Part shown: positions 44,901-53,525 of the stretch, piece by piece
How the letters are laid out: the number at the start of each line of letters is the position of its first letter
Position numbering within the stretch: the stretch's first letter is position 1
Assembly (NCBI RefSeq): GCF_003584565.2
Contig: NZ_CP031010.1
Coordinates: forward strand, 4,774,001 to 4,838,000
Direction of reading: 5' to 3'
Source: Alteromonas sp. RKMC-009
Lineage (GTDB): Bacteria; Pseudomonadota; Gammaproteobacteria; Enterobacterales; Alteromonadaceae
Length of the DNA stretch: 64,000 bases
Translations under genes and position numbers: made by a program
Notes under the pieces: generated by a model
Told to the model about the DNA's origin: nothing
The model's database searches: none
What the model saw: only the letters and a program-made list of their open reading frames with translations

Positions 44901-47900
44901 GGTGCCGTCTGTTCCGTCTTTCTCACCCAGCAAAACCGGCGATTTCTTCTGTACCGGGCGGGAAATACTGCCACCGGTACTGGTTGCTACTTCCACCTGC
45001 GTGCTGGAAGAGGAGTTCTGCACATTCAGACCACCGCCATACCAGTTTCCGGCACTGTCGTAGCGACCCAGCAGGAAGATCTGCTTATTCCGGGTGGTAC
45101 TGTTCTGACGGGGCCGGATACGGGCTTCAACAAAGTAATCGCCGGAATCCGGCACACCGGCCATGGCCGCGTCTGTCAGCAGGAAGATTTCACCGCCCTC
45201 TCCGCCGGCGGTATAACGCAGTACGTTGTTGCCGTCATCATCCAGAATATCGAATACACCCTGAGGCCCGTTACTGCCCTCAATATTGGAAAGCAGATTA
45301 AAGTTCTCCGTCGAGCCGTCAGCGAAATCATCACAGAAGTACAAATCCGGCTCGTTGTCACAACTGAATACCTGCGGTGACGCTGCATCGCCGGTATACG
45401 ACAATACCAGATTATCAATCACCACTTTGCCCCCGCTTTCAGTCCGTAACTGCAGGAACGAGGATGATGTAGCAATGAAGCCTTCTACAGTAAGCCGCTC
45501 TCCCGGTGTGAGGCCGGTAAGCGGTTCACTGAAGAACTTCGATGCGCCGCCATGCACTGACTTACCGCTGCTGCTGGTGTTGTTATCAGCATAGATAATG
45601 AAGTTGTTATTACCTTCCGTATCCTCAACAGACACGATATCCATGCTGATGGTGTACTCACGGCTTAAATCCAGAACACCCGTTGTGACGGTATCCGCAT
45701 CGGTGGTTTCAGTATCCGGCGTGGTATTACCCAGTGTAAACCGCGCACTGTCGATGGACAGTTCGCCATCTGTAATGGCCAGACCGCTGCCACCGCCGGT
45801 AATACTGTAGAACGGCACACTGCCGTCACCACCGGTACTTTTGTACTCAGCGGAAAACAGGGTGTCGGTGTCCGTTTCAAACTTCTCTTCCAGCAACGTA
45901 TTTGCCTGAACATACTCAATGCGAATATTGTCGATAACAACAATTGAGCCGCTTTCAGTGCGGAACTGAAGATATGAATTCTGGCCGGCGATTTGTCCGG
46001 GCACACTCAGTGTTGTGCCTGCTGTTAATGTTGTCACCAGCTCATTGTAGAACCGGGAATCACCGCCAAGATAAGAGTTGGCGCTGCCTGACGTGTTGTT
46101 GTCGACATAAATCTGGAATTTGTTGTCTCCTTCACTGTCTTCCACGTAGACGATATCAAACACCACGTTATAAGGACGACTCAAGTCCAGCGCCCCGCTG
46201 GCAGTAGTATTGTCTGCCGCACTGAGGTTATCAGGATCGGTATTCCCCAGTGTAAAACGGCCGCCATCCAGCTGAATGCCGTTTTCAACCAGGGTGACTG
46301 AACCACCGGTATTGACGAACATAGGCACAGACTCACCGGCAGCGTTTTCGGCAGCCGCAAAACTGACGGAGAAAATATCCTCGTTAGTGCCGGAAAAGGT
46401 ATAGCTCAGTGGTAAATCTACCCGCGGAATGGTTACGGGTACTTCCGGCTCTTCCGGCTCTTCCGGTTCCACCGGCTCTTCAGGCTCAACAGGTTCCACA
46501 GCATCGGCCACTGTTTCTATACGTAAGTTATCCAGCGTTATAGACGCACTGGAGTCTGTACGTAACTGGAAGAAGCTGTTGGTCACCGCCGCATTGAGGA
46601 TCTTCGCACCCTCTGCAGCAGGATCGCCGCCGCTGATATCTGCGCCCGGTTCATAGGTATAACTGAAGCGGGTTCCCGGCGCTAAACCGTCGCCGTCCAG
46701 ACCAATGCTGACAAACTTACTTGCAGCACCGTGAACAGAATTGTCCTGTCCGGTGGTATTGTTATCCACATACAACGAGAACGTGCCTGCGCCGTTATGG
46801 GCAACAACGTCAAAACTGATAGTGAAACCTTCACTGAGGTTATAAATACCCGTGCCAACGGTGTCAGAACCTGACGTATTGGCTAACGGATTTGCTGCCG
46901 CATTACCTATACTGAAACGGTCACCTTCTAAAATAAGATGTCCGGTAGCAGGATCAACAACAGGGCTGCCGCCGGTTTTCACATACAGCGGGCCGGAATC
47001 AGGATCATCAGACAAACGCTTGTAGGATGAAGAGAAGAAGGTGGCGGTATCGGTATCGAAGTTCTCTTCCAGCGCCGCCTGAACGGCATTGGCCGCTTCC
47101 ACCAACCTTTCGTTTTCTGCCTGCGCCTGAGATTCGCTGAATGCAAATACAGCGCTCATAGGATCGTCTTCAGCCAGGCATTGCTCCACTAATTCCACCA
47201 TCGACGGTCCGTCAGTGGTCATTTCCCCCTGACACAGACTGTAAACCTGATTAACGGTGTTGAACGCGCGGGATATCAGCCAGGTTTCGCTGTCACCGGA
47301 TGTGAGTACCAGCACTTTACGTCCGAAAGCAAAATGATATTCGCCGCTGACTTCGCCGTCTTCCAGGGTTTGTGTGTAGGTGCCGTTTAAGTTGGCCTCA
47401 TCCGCAGGGGTAAAATTATAAGATGTTTGCGTCACCGTACGACCATTTCGCACCGGCGCATAAACCGAACCGGTGAATAAATCCACATCGAAGGTATTAG
47501 GAAACAGCGTACCCCGTTCTGTCTCCAGGTAATTCACGAAATGTGTAATTGCATCGTACTTACTGATTAAGGTGCTGCTTGCACCACCTGCAGCACCCAG
47601 CCATGCTTCCACATCTGCCGCAAAGTCTGTATCAGACTGGGCAAAGAAGTCCTGTGCGGTTTCGCCATCTCCCAACAACATTTCTGCCGCCGCAGCTGCG
47701 CTGCTGCTTAAGGTAATACCGTTTGACGGATCACCGTCGGTATCCAGTGATTGTAATAAGCGCAGTGTGTTCACTACCGGCTGATTAAATGCATTGTCGG
47801 TAGCAAATAAGTCCAGCGGCGAAATCACGCTGGAGGCCGGCGCATCAGGAAAAACCAGATCACCGATAAAGAAAGTCAGTTGTTCACCACGGAAGTAAGA

Positions 47901-48095
47901 AAACTCTCCGTCAGCATTAGTTGTGCCGTCGCTTACCGATTCAGAACGGTACCCCAGGCCGGCAACCGGGCTGTCAACAAACACACCGGTTAACGCCGGA
48001 TCGGGTGGCAATGTTACGTTAGTTGTACTTTTTTCTCCGCAAGCGGATAGCAGCATCACGCCACTCACTACGGTGGCTATTTTTGTGAGTTTCAT
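41946..48095 (-). CDS. Giant pectinesterase/pectate lyase surface lipoprotein
   Basis: This 2,049-residue protein has the lipobox LLSAC. Approximate order: N-terminal DSPVAG.. domain (25-330); three homologous lectin-like repeats (about 340-530, 565-730, 740-900), each with IYVDNNT(S/T) and (L/F)QLRT(E/D)S; a Pro/Glu linker between the first two; a laminin-G-like domain (about 915-1120); two Ig-like domains (to about 1355); a CE8 pectin methylesterase (about 1360-1700, with VDFIWG and YVLQAR); a PL1 pectate lyase (about 1735-2000, with WIDHNEL, TISYNYLHDHWKASLHG and RLPLFRYG). It would demethylate and cleave pectin in one polypeptide. The ATG at 48095 has GGAG upstream. It lies downstream of the TonB-dependent receptor on the same strand. 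Confidence 0.9.
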   Translation of the reverse strand: MKLTKIATVVSGVMLLSACGEKSTTNVTLPPDPALTGVFVDSPVAGLGYRSESVSDGTTNADGEFSYFRGEQLTFFIGDLVFPDAPASSVISPLDLFATDNAFNQPVVNTLRLLQSLDTDGDPSNGITLSSSAAAAAEMLLGDGETAQDFFAQSDTDFAADVEAWLGAAGGASSTLISKYDAITHFVNYLETERGTLFPNTFDVDLFTGSVYAPVRNGRTVTQTSYNFTPADEANLNGTYTQTLEDGEVSGEYHFAFGRKVLVLTSGDSETWLISRAFNTVNQVYSLCQGEMTTDGPSMVELVEQCLAEDDPMSAVFAFSESQAQAENERLVEAANAVQAALEENFDTDTATFFSSSYKRLSDDPDSGPLYVKTGGSPVVDPATGHLILEGDRFSIGNAAANPLANTSGSDTVGTGIYNLSEGFTISFDVVAHNGAGTFSLYVDNNTTGQDNSVHGAASKFVSIGLDGDGLAPGTRFSYTYEPGADISGGDPAAEGAKILNAAVTNSFFQLRTDSSASITLDNLRIETVADAVEPVEPEEPVEPEEPEEPEVPVTIPRVDLPLSYTFSGTNEDIFSVSFAAAENAAGESVPMFVNTGGSVTLVENGIQLDGGRFTLGNTDPDNLSAADNTTASGALDLSRPYNVVFDIVYVEDSEGDNKFQIYVDNNTSGSANSYLGGDSRFYNELVTTLTAGTTLSVPGQIAGQNSYLQFRTESGSIVVIDNIRIEYVQANTLLEEKFETDTDTLFSAEYKSTGGDGSVPFYSITGGGSGLAITDGELSIDSARFTLGNTTPDTETTDADTVTTGVLDLSREYTISMDIVSVEDTEGNNNFIIYADNNTSSSGKSVHGGASKFFSEPLTGLTPGERLTVEGFIATSSSFLQLRTESGGKVVIDNLVLSYTGDAASPQVFSCDNEPDLYFCDDFADGSTENFNLLSNIEGSNGPQGVFDILDDDGNNVLRYTAGGEGGEIFLLTDAAMAGVPDSGDYFVEARIRPRQNSTTRNKQIFLLGRYDSAGNWYGGGLNVQNSSSSTQVEVATSTGGSISRPVQKKSPVLLGEKDGTDGTWYRVRFEMQGENLTVYLDGENMGTVADSQYSAKGLVGMFTNNRSFEIDDIKIGDPTVKPVQLTLDYKEPGWETTTSSDPLYVYVTAVQNDGVTDDTFTATSSDTAVVDVEIDGPTVVLTPVAAGSATVTFTSGSDSTLVKTITIDVAEGFVMPAGAYGSLTGDTVPYAGKQNAHIDTSLALTFDDVPVLGDVGEIRIYDASDDTVVDVINVGVDEDFIGYAGQERQRKVYYRPVRVDGNTLLIKPHNHVLEYGKDYYVAIGENVVTDGTLNGEVFTGLGKTSGWTFTTREAAPEGNALVVDDDGEADFRTVQGALNYVMQSVPSGEAATITIMAGEYEEMMLLRDHDNVTLQGEDRDNTVVYYNNFESFNSGSGKSEAPGTGTPSGGRSVFLIEGVDNLVLNNFTLKNSHIRSNEYSNQAETLYFNSDSGRLTATNMNFISEQDTLLLKGYSWFYQSLVAGNVDFIWGYVNTALFEESEIRTIGDSKNGDPTQDTSGGYVLQARVPDINNKGFIFLNSEFTHGPGPIGNDVLDNSTYIARSGGSSEYFDNITLINNRFDTHIADIGWAGEGINSQPASNPNPATASAGWREYGSMDMQGNPLDLSSRQFGYVLTAGDVTGLTDRDSIFAHYNNNEGWTPSPLSAPVIAAEPEALANGFAAYNYTLTGGAGGTVVTVDNGADLQAALDTAASTNTPVTVYVDGVITDANTGGTGSPIEIRDMNDVSIIGVADRGEFDGIGILIKRANNVIIQNLKIHHVLTEGKDAIGIEGDNDGSTTSNIWIDHNELYSTLSVDKDFYDGLVDSKRGAKNITISYNYLHDHWKASLHGHTESDTDSDNTDRFITFHHNRFENIESRLPLFRYGYGHLYNNYYNGISSTAINSRIGAELQIENNVFEQTQNPIVSFYSDVIGYWNTAGNVFGTGVIWTEPDAGDVSAGPDAEPTSSYTVPYDYTLDDADSVKVKVINHSGVGKITQDAEAIPAID
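46432..46502 (-). repeat. Pro/Glu/Val-rich linker repeat inside the pectinase gene
   Basis: A short imperfect triplet repeat encodes VEPVEPEEPVEPEEPEEPEV. It forms a rigid acidic linker between the first and second lectin-like repeats. Confidence 0.85.
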
Positions 48096-48167
48096 ATCAC
48101 TCAATCTCCGTTTATCTGCCGGGCGCACGTTCCCTGACGATTGTCCGCACCAGCTAAAATAGGCTCT

Positions 48168-48185
48168 GCCGGTGCAAGCACCGGC
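48168..48185. other. Palindromic hairpin between the TonB receptor and pectinase genes
   Basis: GCCGGTGC-AA-GCACCGGC lies 8 bp downstream of the receptor stop and 72 bp before the pectinase start. No T-tract follows, so it may be a processing or stability hairpin, or a partial terminator, within a receptor-pectinase transcript. Confidence 0.5.
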
Positions 48186-48193
48186 GCAGACAA

Positions 48194-51160
48194 TTAGTAG
48201 AATTTCACGTTCATACCCAGCTGATAGCTGCGTCCGTATTCTTCTTTCTGGTAAAGAATATTGCCGCCGCTTTGCTCATTACCCTGGAAGTAGCGCAGAT
48301 CAGCCTGGTTAGTGAGATTAATGGCGTCAAAGTAAAGCTGCACAGTGTCGGTGACGTCATATTGCAGTTTGAAATCGAGGCTCTTCACATCGGCCTGATA
48401 CTGATCGCCCCAGATTTTGCAGGACTTAGCATCATCCAACGACGCAGACTCAGGACAGGAACCAATCTGCTCAAGGACATCCGAGCGGATATTACCGATA
48501 AGACGGGCGGAGAAAGTCTGACTTTCCCAACCGAACACCAGGTTAAACGTGGTGTCGGCCTGATCGGGTAACGCCACACTGCCCTGACGAATCGAACTGT
48601 CGAGGGTCGCCTTACTGTCGAGTAATGTGGCATTGCTTTGCAGGAAGAAGCCGTTGTCGAAATACTGGTTGTAGCTAAGCTCAATACCGTACACTTTGGC
48701 TTTATCGCCGTTGATGGTGATATTGATTTCGTTGAGATACAGGTTCTGCGGGATCACAAACTCCGTCACCTGATTAACCGGCAGCGTGAGCGGCAGATTG
48801 TCGATAGACATGCCGATACCGTTCACATCAACAATGAAATTCTCGATATCTTTATAGAAAATGGCGGCTTCCATAAAGAGATCTTCATCAGGATACCAAC
48901 CGATTGACGCATCGTAGTTAACCGATGTCATCGCCAGCAGGTTCGGATTCCCCACATCCAGCGCATTGTCTGAGCCCAGAACATACTGGCTCAACTGCTG
49001 TAGTGAGGCTCCGCCCTGACTGTCATCACAGTCGTCACTGCCGGGCGGACAAAGCTCAATATCACTGTCGAAAATCGCATAGGCACGGGCCTGTTTAAAC
49101 GAAGGACGGGTAAAGCTGGTCCATACGGCCGCACGCACCAGAATATCTTCAGAGGCTTCCCACTTTAAGTGTGCACTGGGGAAAAACTCGCTGTAGGTGA
49201 TAGAGGCTTCCGGTAAAGGGATCGCAATATCGAGTGCACCGGCGCCGGCACCGTTAAACTCAAAGTCATCATTTTCCAGCGACATATAGCCGGTAGAAGA
49301 AAACTCAGTTTCGGTCCAGCGCACACCAGTGATAAGGGTGGCATCCATGCCTATGGGAAATTCAACCATGCCGTAAATGGCTTTGGTGTCTTCAACAATG
49401 CTGTAGTCCCCTTTGGTACTTTCAATGGAGACTTCATCGTTGGTTGCAACAGCCACGGTCTGACGTGTTGCATTCACGATATCATCCACCGTTGAGCGGC
49501 TTTCAAAGGGAAGCTGAAACTGACTGCCTGCAGGAATACTGCTGTCGTAGTCAGCAAGAGTGGAATTAACTGCGGTGATACAAGCATCATCGCTGCAATC
49601 GGCGGCGGAGGGGTCGAAGCTCCAGCGGTCTTTGTCCCGCACGTGATCCCGCTGCGTCACCTGGCCACCTACTTTTACGTAGTTTACCCAGTCATTGAAC
49701 ACGTCCGCGCGCAGATTAAGATTAACGGTTTTGATTTCGTCAGTCCTGAGGCCGTCCTCTAAGAATAAGTTATCAAACTGATAATTGGACAAATCTGAGC
49801 CATCGCCACTGCCTGACGTACCGAAAATACTGTCTTCAGGATCGTAAGTAAGACCGGCTATATCTGCCGCCTCACCGGGTGAGAGCACTCTGGCACGGAT
49901 GTTATCCCGCAGACCCTGACCGTAAACAATTAGATCACGCTCACGGAACTGCACACGGCGGTCTCCGCGGGAGTCTTCTTCAGAACGGGACTGGGCATAT
50001 TCATAATCCAGCACGAACCTTTCCGCAATGCGGTTTTCGCCACCAAAACTGAACGTGATGGTTTTGTTCTCACTTTCCTGAATAAATTGCTGATGGAAGA
50101 CATCAATATCGCTGAGGATGAATTCTTTGGTGTCACTGTTGACGTAAACGATTTCGCCACTGCCCACAGACCCCGCATCCTGAAAGTCATAGAATTCCCG
50201 TAGTGCCAGGTCATCATCTTCGAACTGGGTGTAAGTGCCTTTTGCAAAGTAATAAGCATCGGGATTTGGCTTATACTCGATATTCAGCGCTGCGGCCTGA
50301 CGGGTCCGGCCAGCCACTTCACGGCGATATTCCAGCTGTGACGGCGCGAGTATTTCATCTCCGGCAGCAATTTCCTCATCGGTTTTACCCAAATCCGCCG
50401 TGTAGAACTTCATCTCATTAGTGCTGTGGTGACGGGTTTCATCGATAAGGGTTTTGCGATCTTCATGGGAAATGGCAAAACCCACACCGAGGGTTTCATC
50501 TAAAAAGAACTGTGTGCCGTCAAAACTGAATTTTGGAGAGTGCTCTTCACGGTTTTCAGAGTAGGCATCCTGAATCCGCATTTTCAGTGTGTTCTTACCG
50601 CGATCAAATGCAGAAATAGCTTTAACGTTAACCGTACCACCAATAGAGTTCAGGTTCTGGTCCGGCGTCAGAGTTTTCAGTACTTCGATGGTGCCGAGCA
50701 GGTCGGCGGGCAGGGCATCAAGACCCACTTTACGCTCTTCCCCGGCACCTGACATCTGCGATCCGTTCATGTTCACAGAAACAAAGCCCGGCCCCAAACC
50801 CCGCACGGTAACAAACTTACCTTCACCTTCTGAACGCTGCAGGGTAACCCCCGGCAAGCGTCGTAACGATTCCGCGACGTTCTGATCAACAAAGTTGCCT
50901 AAATCGTCGGTGGAGATCACCGAACTGAAGCCGTTTTTCATCCGTTCTAAATCGCGGGCTTTCAGATCGGCTTGTTTAACCCCTTTAACCTCAACAATTT
51001 CAATATCGCTGTCCTGCGCCGTATTTTCTGCGGCCTGATTGTCACTTTGCTGAGTGGTTTGCCGGCCATTTCCGGCCTGTTCTGTGTCTGCGGTTTGTGC
51101 CAGTGCCGGCAGCGCTGAAGATATCGCCACTGCCAGAGCTGTCCATTTAAACACTCTCAT
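48194..51160 (-). CDS. TonB-dependent outer-membrane receptor (pectin oligosaccharide uptake, inferred)
   Basis: This 988-residue receptor has a signal peptide (MRVFKWTALAVAISSALPALA) and a plug domain. The plug carries ADLKARDLERMKNGFSSVISTDDLGNF, ESLRRLPGVTLQRSEGEGKFVTVRGLG and GGTVNV. A long 22-strand-type barrel follows, ending in MNVKFY with an aromatic terminus. It is of the class used by Alteromonadales for glycan uptake. The ATG at 51160 has GGAG 8 bases upstream; the GTG three codons earlier is rejected. Placement between pectin-degrading enzymes suggests import of pectin oligomers. No SusD-like partner is present, as expected outside Bacteroidetes. Confidence 0.92.
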   Translation of the reverse strand: MRVFKWTALAVAISSALPALAQTADTEQAGNGRQTTQQSDNQAAENTAQDSDIEIVEVKGVKQADLKARDLERMKNGFSSVISTDDLGNFVDQNVAESLRRLPGVTLQRSEGEGKFVTVRGLGPGFVSVNMNGSQMSGAGEERKVGLDALPADLLGTIEVLKTLTPDQNLNSIGGTVNVKAISAFDRGKNTLKMRIQDAYSENREEHSPKFSFDGTQFFLDETLGVGFAISHEDRKTLIDETRHHSTNEMKFYTADLGKTDEEIAAGDEILAPSQLEYRREVAGRTRQAAALNIEYKPNPDAYYFAKGTYTQFEDDDLALREFYDFQDAGSVGSGEIVYVNSDTKEFILSDIDVFHQQFIQESENKTITFSFGGENRIAERFVLDYEYAQSRSEEDSRGDRRVQFRERDLIVYGQGLRDNIRARVLSPGEAADIAGLTYDPEDSIFGTSGSGDGSDLSNYQFDNLFLEDGLRTDEIKTVNLNLRADVFNDWVNYVKVGGQVTQRDHVRDKDRWSFDPSAADCSDDACITAVNSTLADYDSSIPAGSQFQLPFESRSTVDDIVNATRQTVAVATNDEVSIESTKGDYSIVEDTKAIYGMVEFPIGMDATLITGVRWTETEFSSTGYMSLENDDFEFNGAGAGALDIAIPLPEASITYSEFFPSAHLKWEASEDILVRAAVWTSFTRPSFKQARAYAIFDSDIELCPPGSDDCDDSQGGASLQQLSQYVLGSDNALDVGNPNLLAMTSVNYDASIGWYPDEDLFMEAAIFYKDIENFIVDVNGIGMSIDNLPLTLPVNQVTEFVIPQNLYLNEINITINGDKAKVYGIELSYNQYFDNGFFLQSNATLLDSKATLDSSIRQGSVALPDQADTTFNLVFGWESQTFSARLIGNIRSDVLEQIGSCPESASLDDAKSCKIWGDQYQADVKSLDFKLQYDVTDTVQLYFDAINLTNQADLRYFQGNEQSGGNILYQKEEYGRSYQLGMNVKFY

Positions 51161-51210
51161 GTCCTGCACTCCTTAATTCGTTTTTATTGTCGCGGCTTTA
51201 TTAAACTGCG

Positions 51211-51228
51211 AATGCCACCGGTAGCATT
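51211..51228 (-). promoter_or_regulatory. ACCGGT-centred operator upstream of the TonB receptor
   Basis: AATGCCACCGGTAGCATT is an 18-bp palindrome with one mismatch, 50 bp upstream of the receptor ATG. It shares the core TGCCACCGGT with the perfect site in front of the IclR gene, which suggests one regulator for both units. Confidence 0.65.
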
Positions 51229-51314
51229 ATTACGAAAAAGAAGTGCAGATCACATTGGTTTTAACTTTTATTTCACAAAATATTAAAATATCAACATTGA
51301 GAAAGTCGGGTTTA

Positions 51315-52634
51315 TCAAAGCGCGAGTTTACGCCACTGTTCCGCTGACAATTCTTCTGTTTCAGCGGTATCAGCAGAAGATAATTCCGCGCGGTATTGCT
51401 GCCAGTCAGTCACTTCCAGTTCACTGTCGATAATGCCGTCTTTACCGGCGTAGGACCCTGAACGGATAGCTGCGAGGATCCGCCGGTCAGTGCTGTCGTG
51501 AGCTTTACGTCCACGGCGTAAAAAACTGCCGGCATCTGCATTTTCTATTAGCGCCACATATGCCTGTTGCGCAGTCAATGTTGATTCCTGTAACGCACTG
51601 ATTGCCCCTTGCCGGAAAGGCTTATCTGCCAGGCTCGCGGCTTTGATAGCAGCAGCCTGCTGCGGATTTTTCTTTGCCCCTTTTACTTTGATACCCAGCG
51701 CGTTGCTGGCAGACATTTCAGGGTGGTCATGCATCTCATTGCCACTGGCATACAGCAGCGCGAGGGGGCGGTCGTCTCCCCAGAATTCAAAGAACCTTGC
51801 GGATTTTGTGGCAGGACCCGGCAGGAAATAGTTAGCCGTGAAATTTGCTTTTCCACCCTCACCGCCGTAGCCGGACGCATCCTGCCAATTCACAATAACG
51901 TTGTTGCTGATATCAACGAATTCATCTTCCTGCGGATAGGGCGGCTTTAGCCGCCAGCCGTTGATACGGGGATTCCGGCTGATATGACTTACCAGTACAT
52001 TTCGCAGAAATGAAGCGTCTCTGCCTCCCCAAATCCCGCCGTAGCCATGACTGCCTTTGTGATGCCCGGCGTTATTCAGACTCTCTGCAATAATGCTGTT
52101 CTGCAGGGTAAAGCGGGTATTGTTATAAAATGAGGCCACCTCGTCATTCGCCCAGCTCAGGGAACAATGGTCAATTGTGATGTCTGAATGATTCCGCGCA
52201 CTCAGCGCATCACCTTCCTGCAAAAAATGCCCGGGGCGGAAGGCCATATGACGGATGATAACCTGATCGGCTTCTATTGACGTTGATGCTCCGGCCACCA
52301 CGATTCCGGCCGGTGAAGTGTGGCCGGCGATGGTGATGTGCGGCTCTTTGATTTCGAGTGTTTTTTCCAACTGAATCACACCGGAAATGGCAAATACGAT
52401 CAGTCGCGGGTAGGGTTGCTTCACTGCCCAGCGTAGCGTACCTTCCTGCGGATCTTTGCTGTTATCAGCCAGACTGGAAACAACCAGTACCTTGCCCTCA
52501 TTTCCGCCGGTGGTGTATTTACCAAAACCGCTTGCCCCGCTGAATGCCAGCGCTGGCTGCTCTGCTCTGATCCCTTGTGAGATGAGAAGCAGCATGACAA
52601 CCACACTGCTCCGGAAGTACTTCATGAACCTCAT
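51315..52634 (-). CDS. Secreted PL1-type pectate lyase
   Basis: This 439-residue right-handed beta-helix protein has a signal peptide (MKYFRSSVVVMLLLISQGIRA). PL1-like features include GASGFGKYTTGGNEGKVLVV, GTLRWAV, RLIVFAISGVI, ITIAGHTSPAGI, ITIDHCSLSWANDE (the D-H-C calcium-site region) and ISRNPRINGW (candidate catalytic Arg). It lacks the extra domains of the giant pectinase. The first ATG (52634) overlaps the IclR stop in an ATGA arrangement, so it is coupled to the regulator gene upstream. Confidence 0.88.
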   Translation of the reverse strand: MRFMKYFRSSVVVMLLLISQGIRAEQPALAFSGASGFGKYTTGGNEGKVLVVSSLADNSKDPQEGTLRWAVKQPYPRLIVFAISGVIQLEKTLEIKEPHITIAGHTSPAGIVVAGASTSIEADQVIIRHMAFRPGHFLQEGDALSARNHSDITIDHCSLSWANDEVASFYNNTRFTLQNSIIAESLNNAGHHKGSHGYGGIWGGRDASFLRNVLVSHISRNPRINGWRLKPPYPQEDEFVDISNNVIVNWQDASGYGGEGGKANFTANYFLPGPATKSARFFEFWGDDRPLALLYASGNEMHDHPEMSASNALGIKVKGAKKNPQQAAAIKAASLADKPFRQGAISALQESTLTAQQAYVALIENADAGSFLRRGRKAHDSTDRRILAAIRSGSYAGKDGIIDSELEVTDWQQYRAELSSADTAETEELSAEQWRKLAL

Positions 52635-53371
52635 CCGGCTTCCTTTTTATTTTGTGTACAGATGGCTGCAGGTAATGCCGCCACAGGTTTCAGTTTGCCC
52701 GCCCAGTGGCTGAGCAGCTCTGCATCACCATGATGCTCATCCAGTTCAAGGCACAGCATAGCCAGCAATTCACCGTCGCTTGCCAGCACCGGTACTGACA
52801 CCAGCTGACCTTTTCCCGCCGGCGCATCGGACACAGCAAAACCCCGGGTGCAGGTTTGCGCTGCAAGCTTCATGACTCTGCGCGAGTCGAGTTCGGCAAT
52901 ATTCAGACTACTTTCATCCCGGTAGCGGGGATGATAAGCCAGCATAATGTGACCCGGCGCCGAGCCGGTAAGTGACAGTTGCATACCCGGCCGGATAGCT
53001 GAAAGGCGGTGACTGTTAGAACAGAATACATCTGCAGCTACCGCGCAGTTGTCGGCAGGCACACACAGAATTGCTGTGTGAGTCGTATCGCCGGTGAGGG
53101 CGGTCAGTGGTGCTGCCAGTAAACGCTGAAATTTTTGTAGTCTGGGCGCCGCCCCGCCAATTCCGTACATGCCGTTTGCAAGATAGTAACGGGTACCGCG
53201 CTTTTCTATCAGCCGCTCACTGCATAGGGTTTTAAGCAGTCGGAAAACGGAGGATCGGGGCAGTTGCAACTGCTCTTCCAGTGCCAGTGATGTCATGCCA
53301 TATTCTGCGTCACCTAAGGTGCGGCAGAGCTGAATGGCCTGGTAAACGCTTGGAATAATGTAACGTTCCAT
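52631..53371 (-). CDS. IclR-family transcriptional regulator
   Basis: This 246-residue protein has an N-terminal winged HTH (IPSVYQAIQLCRTL, ALEEQLQLPRSSVFRLLKTLCSERLIEKRGTRYYLANGM) and an IclR effector domain (RLSAIRPGMQLSLTGSAPGHIMLAY, TCTRGFAVSDAPAGKGQLVSVPV). IclR regulators such as KdgR control pectin catabolism in enterobacteria, so a similar role is plausible. It is the first gene of an operon with the PL1 lyase. Whether it binds the ACCGGT palindromes is open. Confidence 0.9.
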   Translation of the reverse strand: MERYIIPSVYQAIQLCRTLGDAEYGMTSLALEEQLQLPRSSVFRLLKTLCSERLIEKRGTRYYLANGMYGIGGAAPRLQKFQRLLAAPLTALTGDTTHTAILCVPADNCAVAADVFCSNSHRLSAIRPGMQLSLTGSAPGHIMLAYHPRYRDESSLNIAELDSRRVMKLAAQTCTRGFAVSDAPAGKGQLVSVPVLASDGELLAMLCLELDEHHGDAELLSHWAGKLKPVAALPAAICTQNKKEAG

Positions 53372-53424
53372 AATGCATCCCTTCAGAGAAAATCAAATTA
53401 CATAACGCACCTTTAACATTTCGT

Positions 53425-53454
53425 TAATTATTTGCCACCGGTGGCAAATGTCAA
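53425..53454 (-). promoter_or_regulatory. Promoter of the iclR-pectate lyase operon with operator in the spacer
   Basis: On the minus strand TTGACA (53449-53454) and TAATTA (53425-53430) are 18 bp apart, or ATAATT at 17 bp. The spacer is almost exactly the 20-bp perfect palindrome ATTTGCCACCGGTGGCAAAT (53430-53449). A protein bound there would block RNA polymerase directly. The even, CG-centred symmetry resembles LacI-family operators. Confidence 0.75.
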
Positions 53455-53499
53455 GTGTTTTTGCAACTTTAGTATATAAACCAGAGGGAATATAAAGAA

Positions 53500-53519
53500 C
53501 GGGCGAGCCTTGTGGCCCG
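53500..53519 (-). terminator. Weak hairpin after bioH
   Basis: A 5-bp GC-rich stem (CGGGC / GCCCG) lies 7 bp downstream of the bioH stop on the minus strand and is followed by TTCTTTAT. Position and T-rich tail suggest a terminator; the stem is short. Confidence 0.45.
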
Positions 53520-53525
53520 CCAATT

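Noticed and set aside
43863..45380. Long open frames antisense to the pectinase gene (for example 44637-45380, 247 codons)
   Set aside because: They lie opposite a conserved multidomain gene, have no ribosome sites and no recognisable domains; they arise from codon bias.
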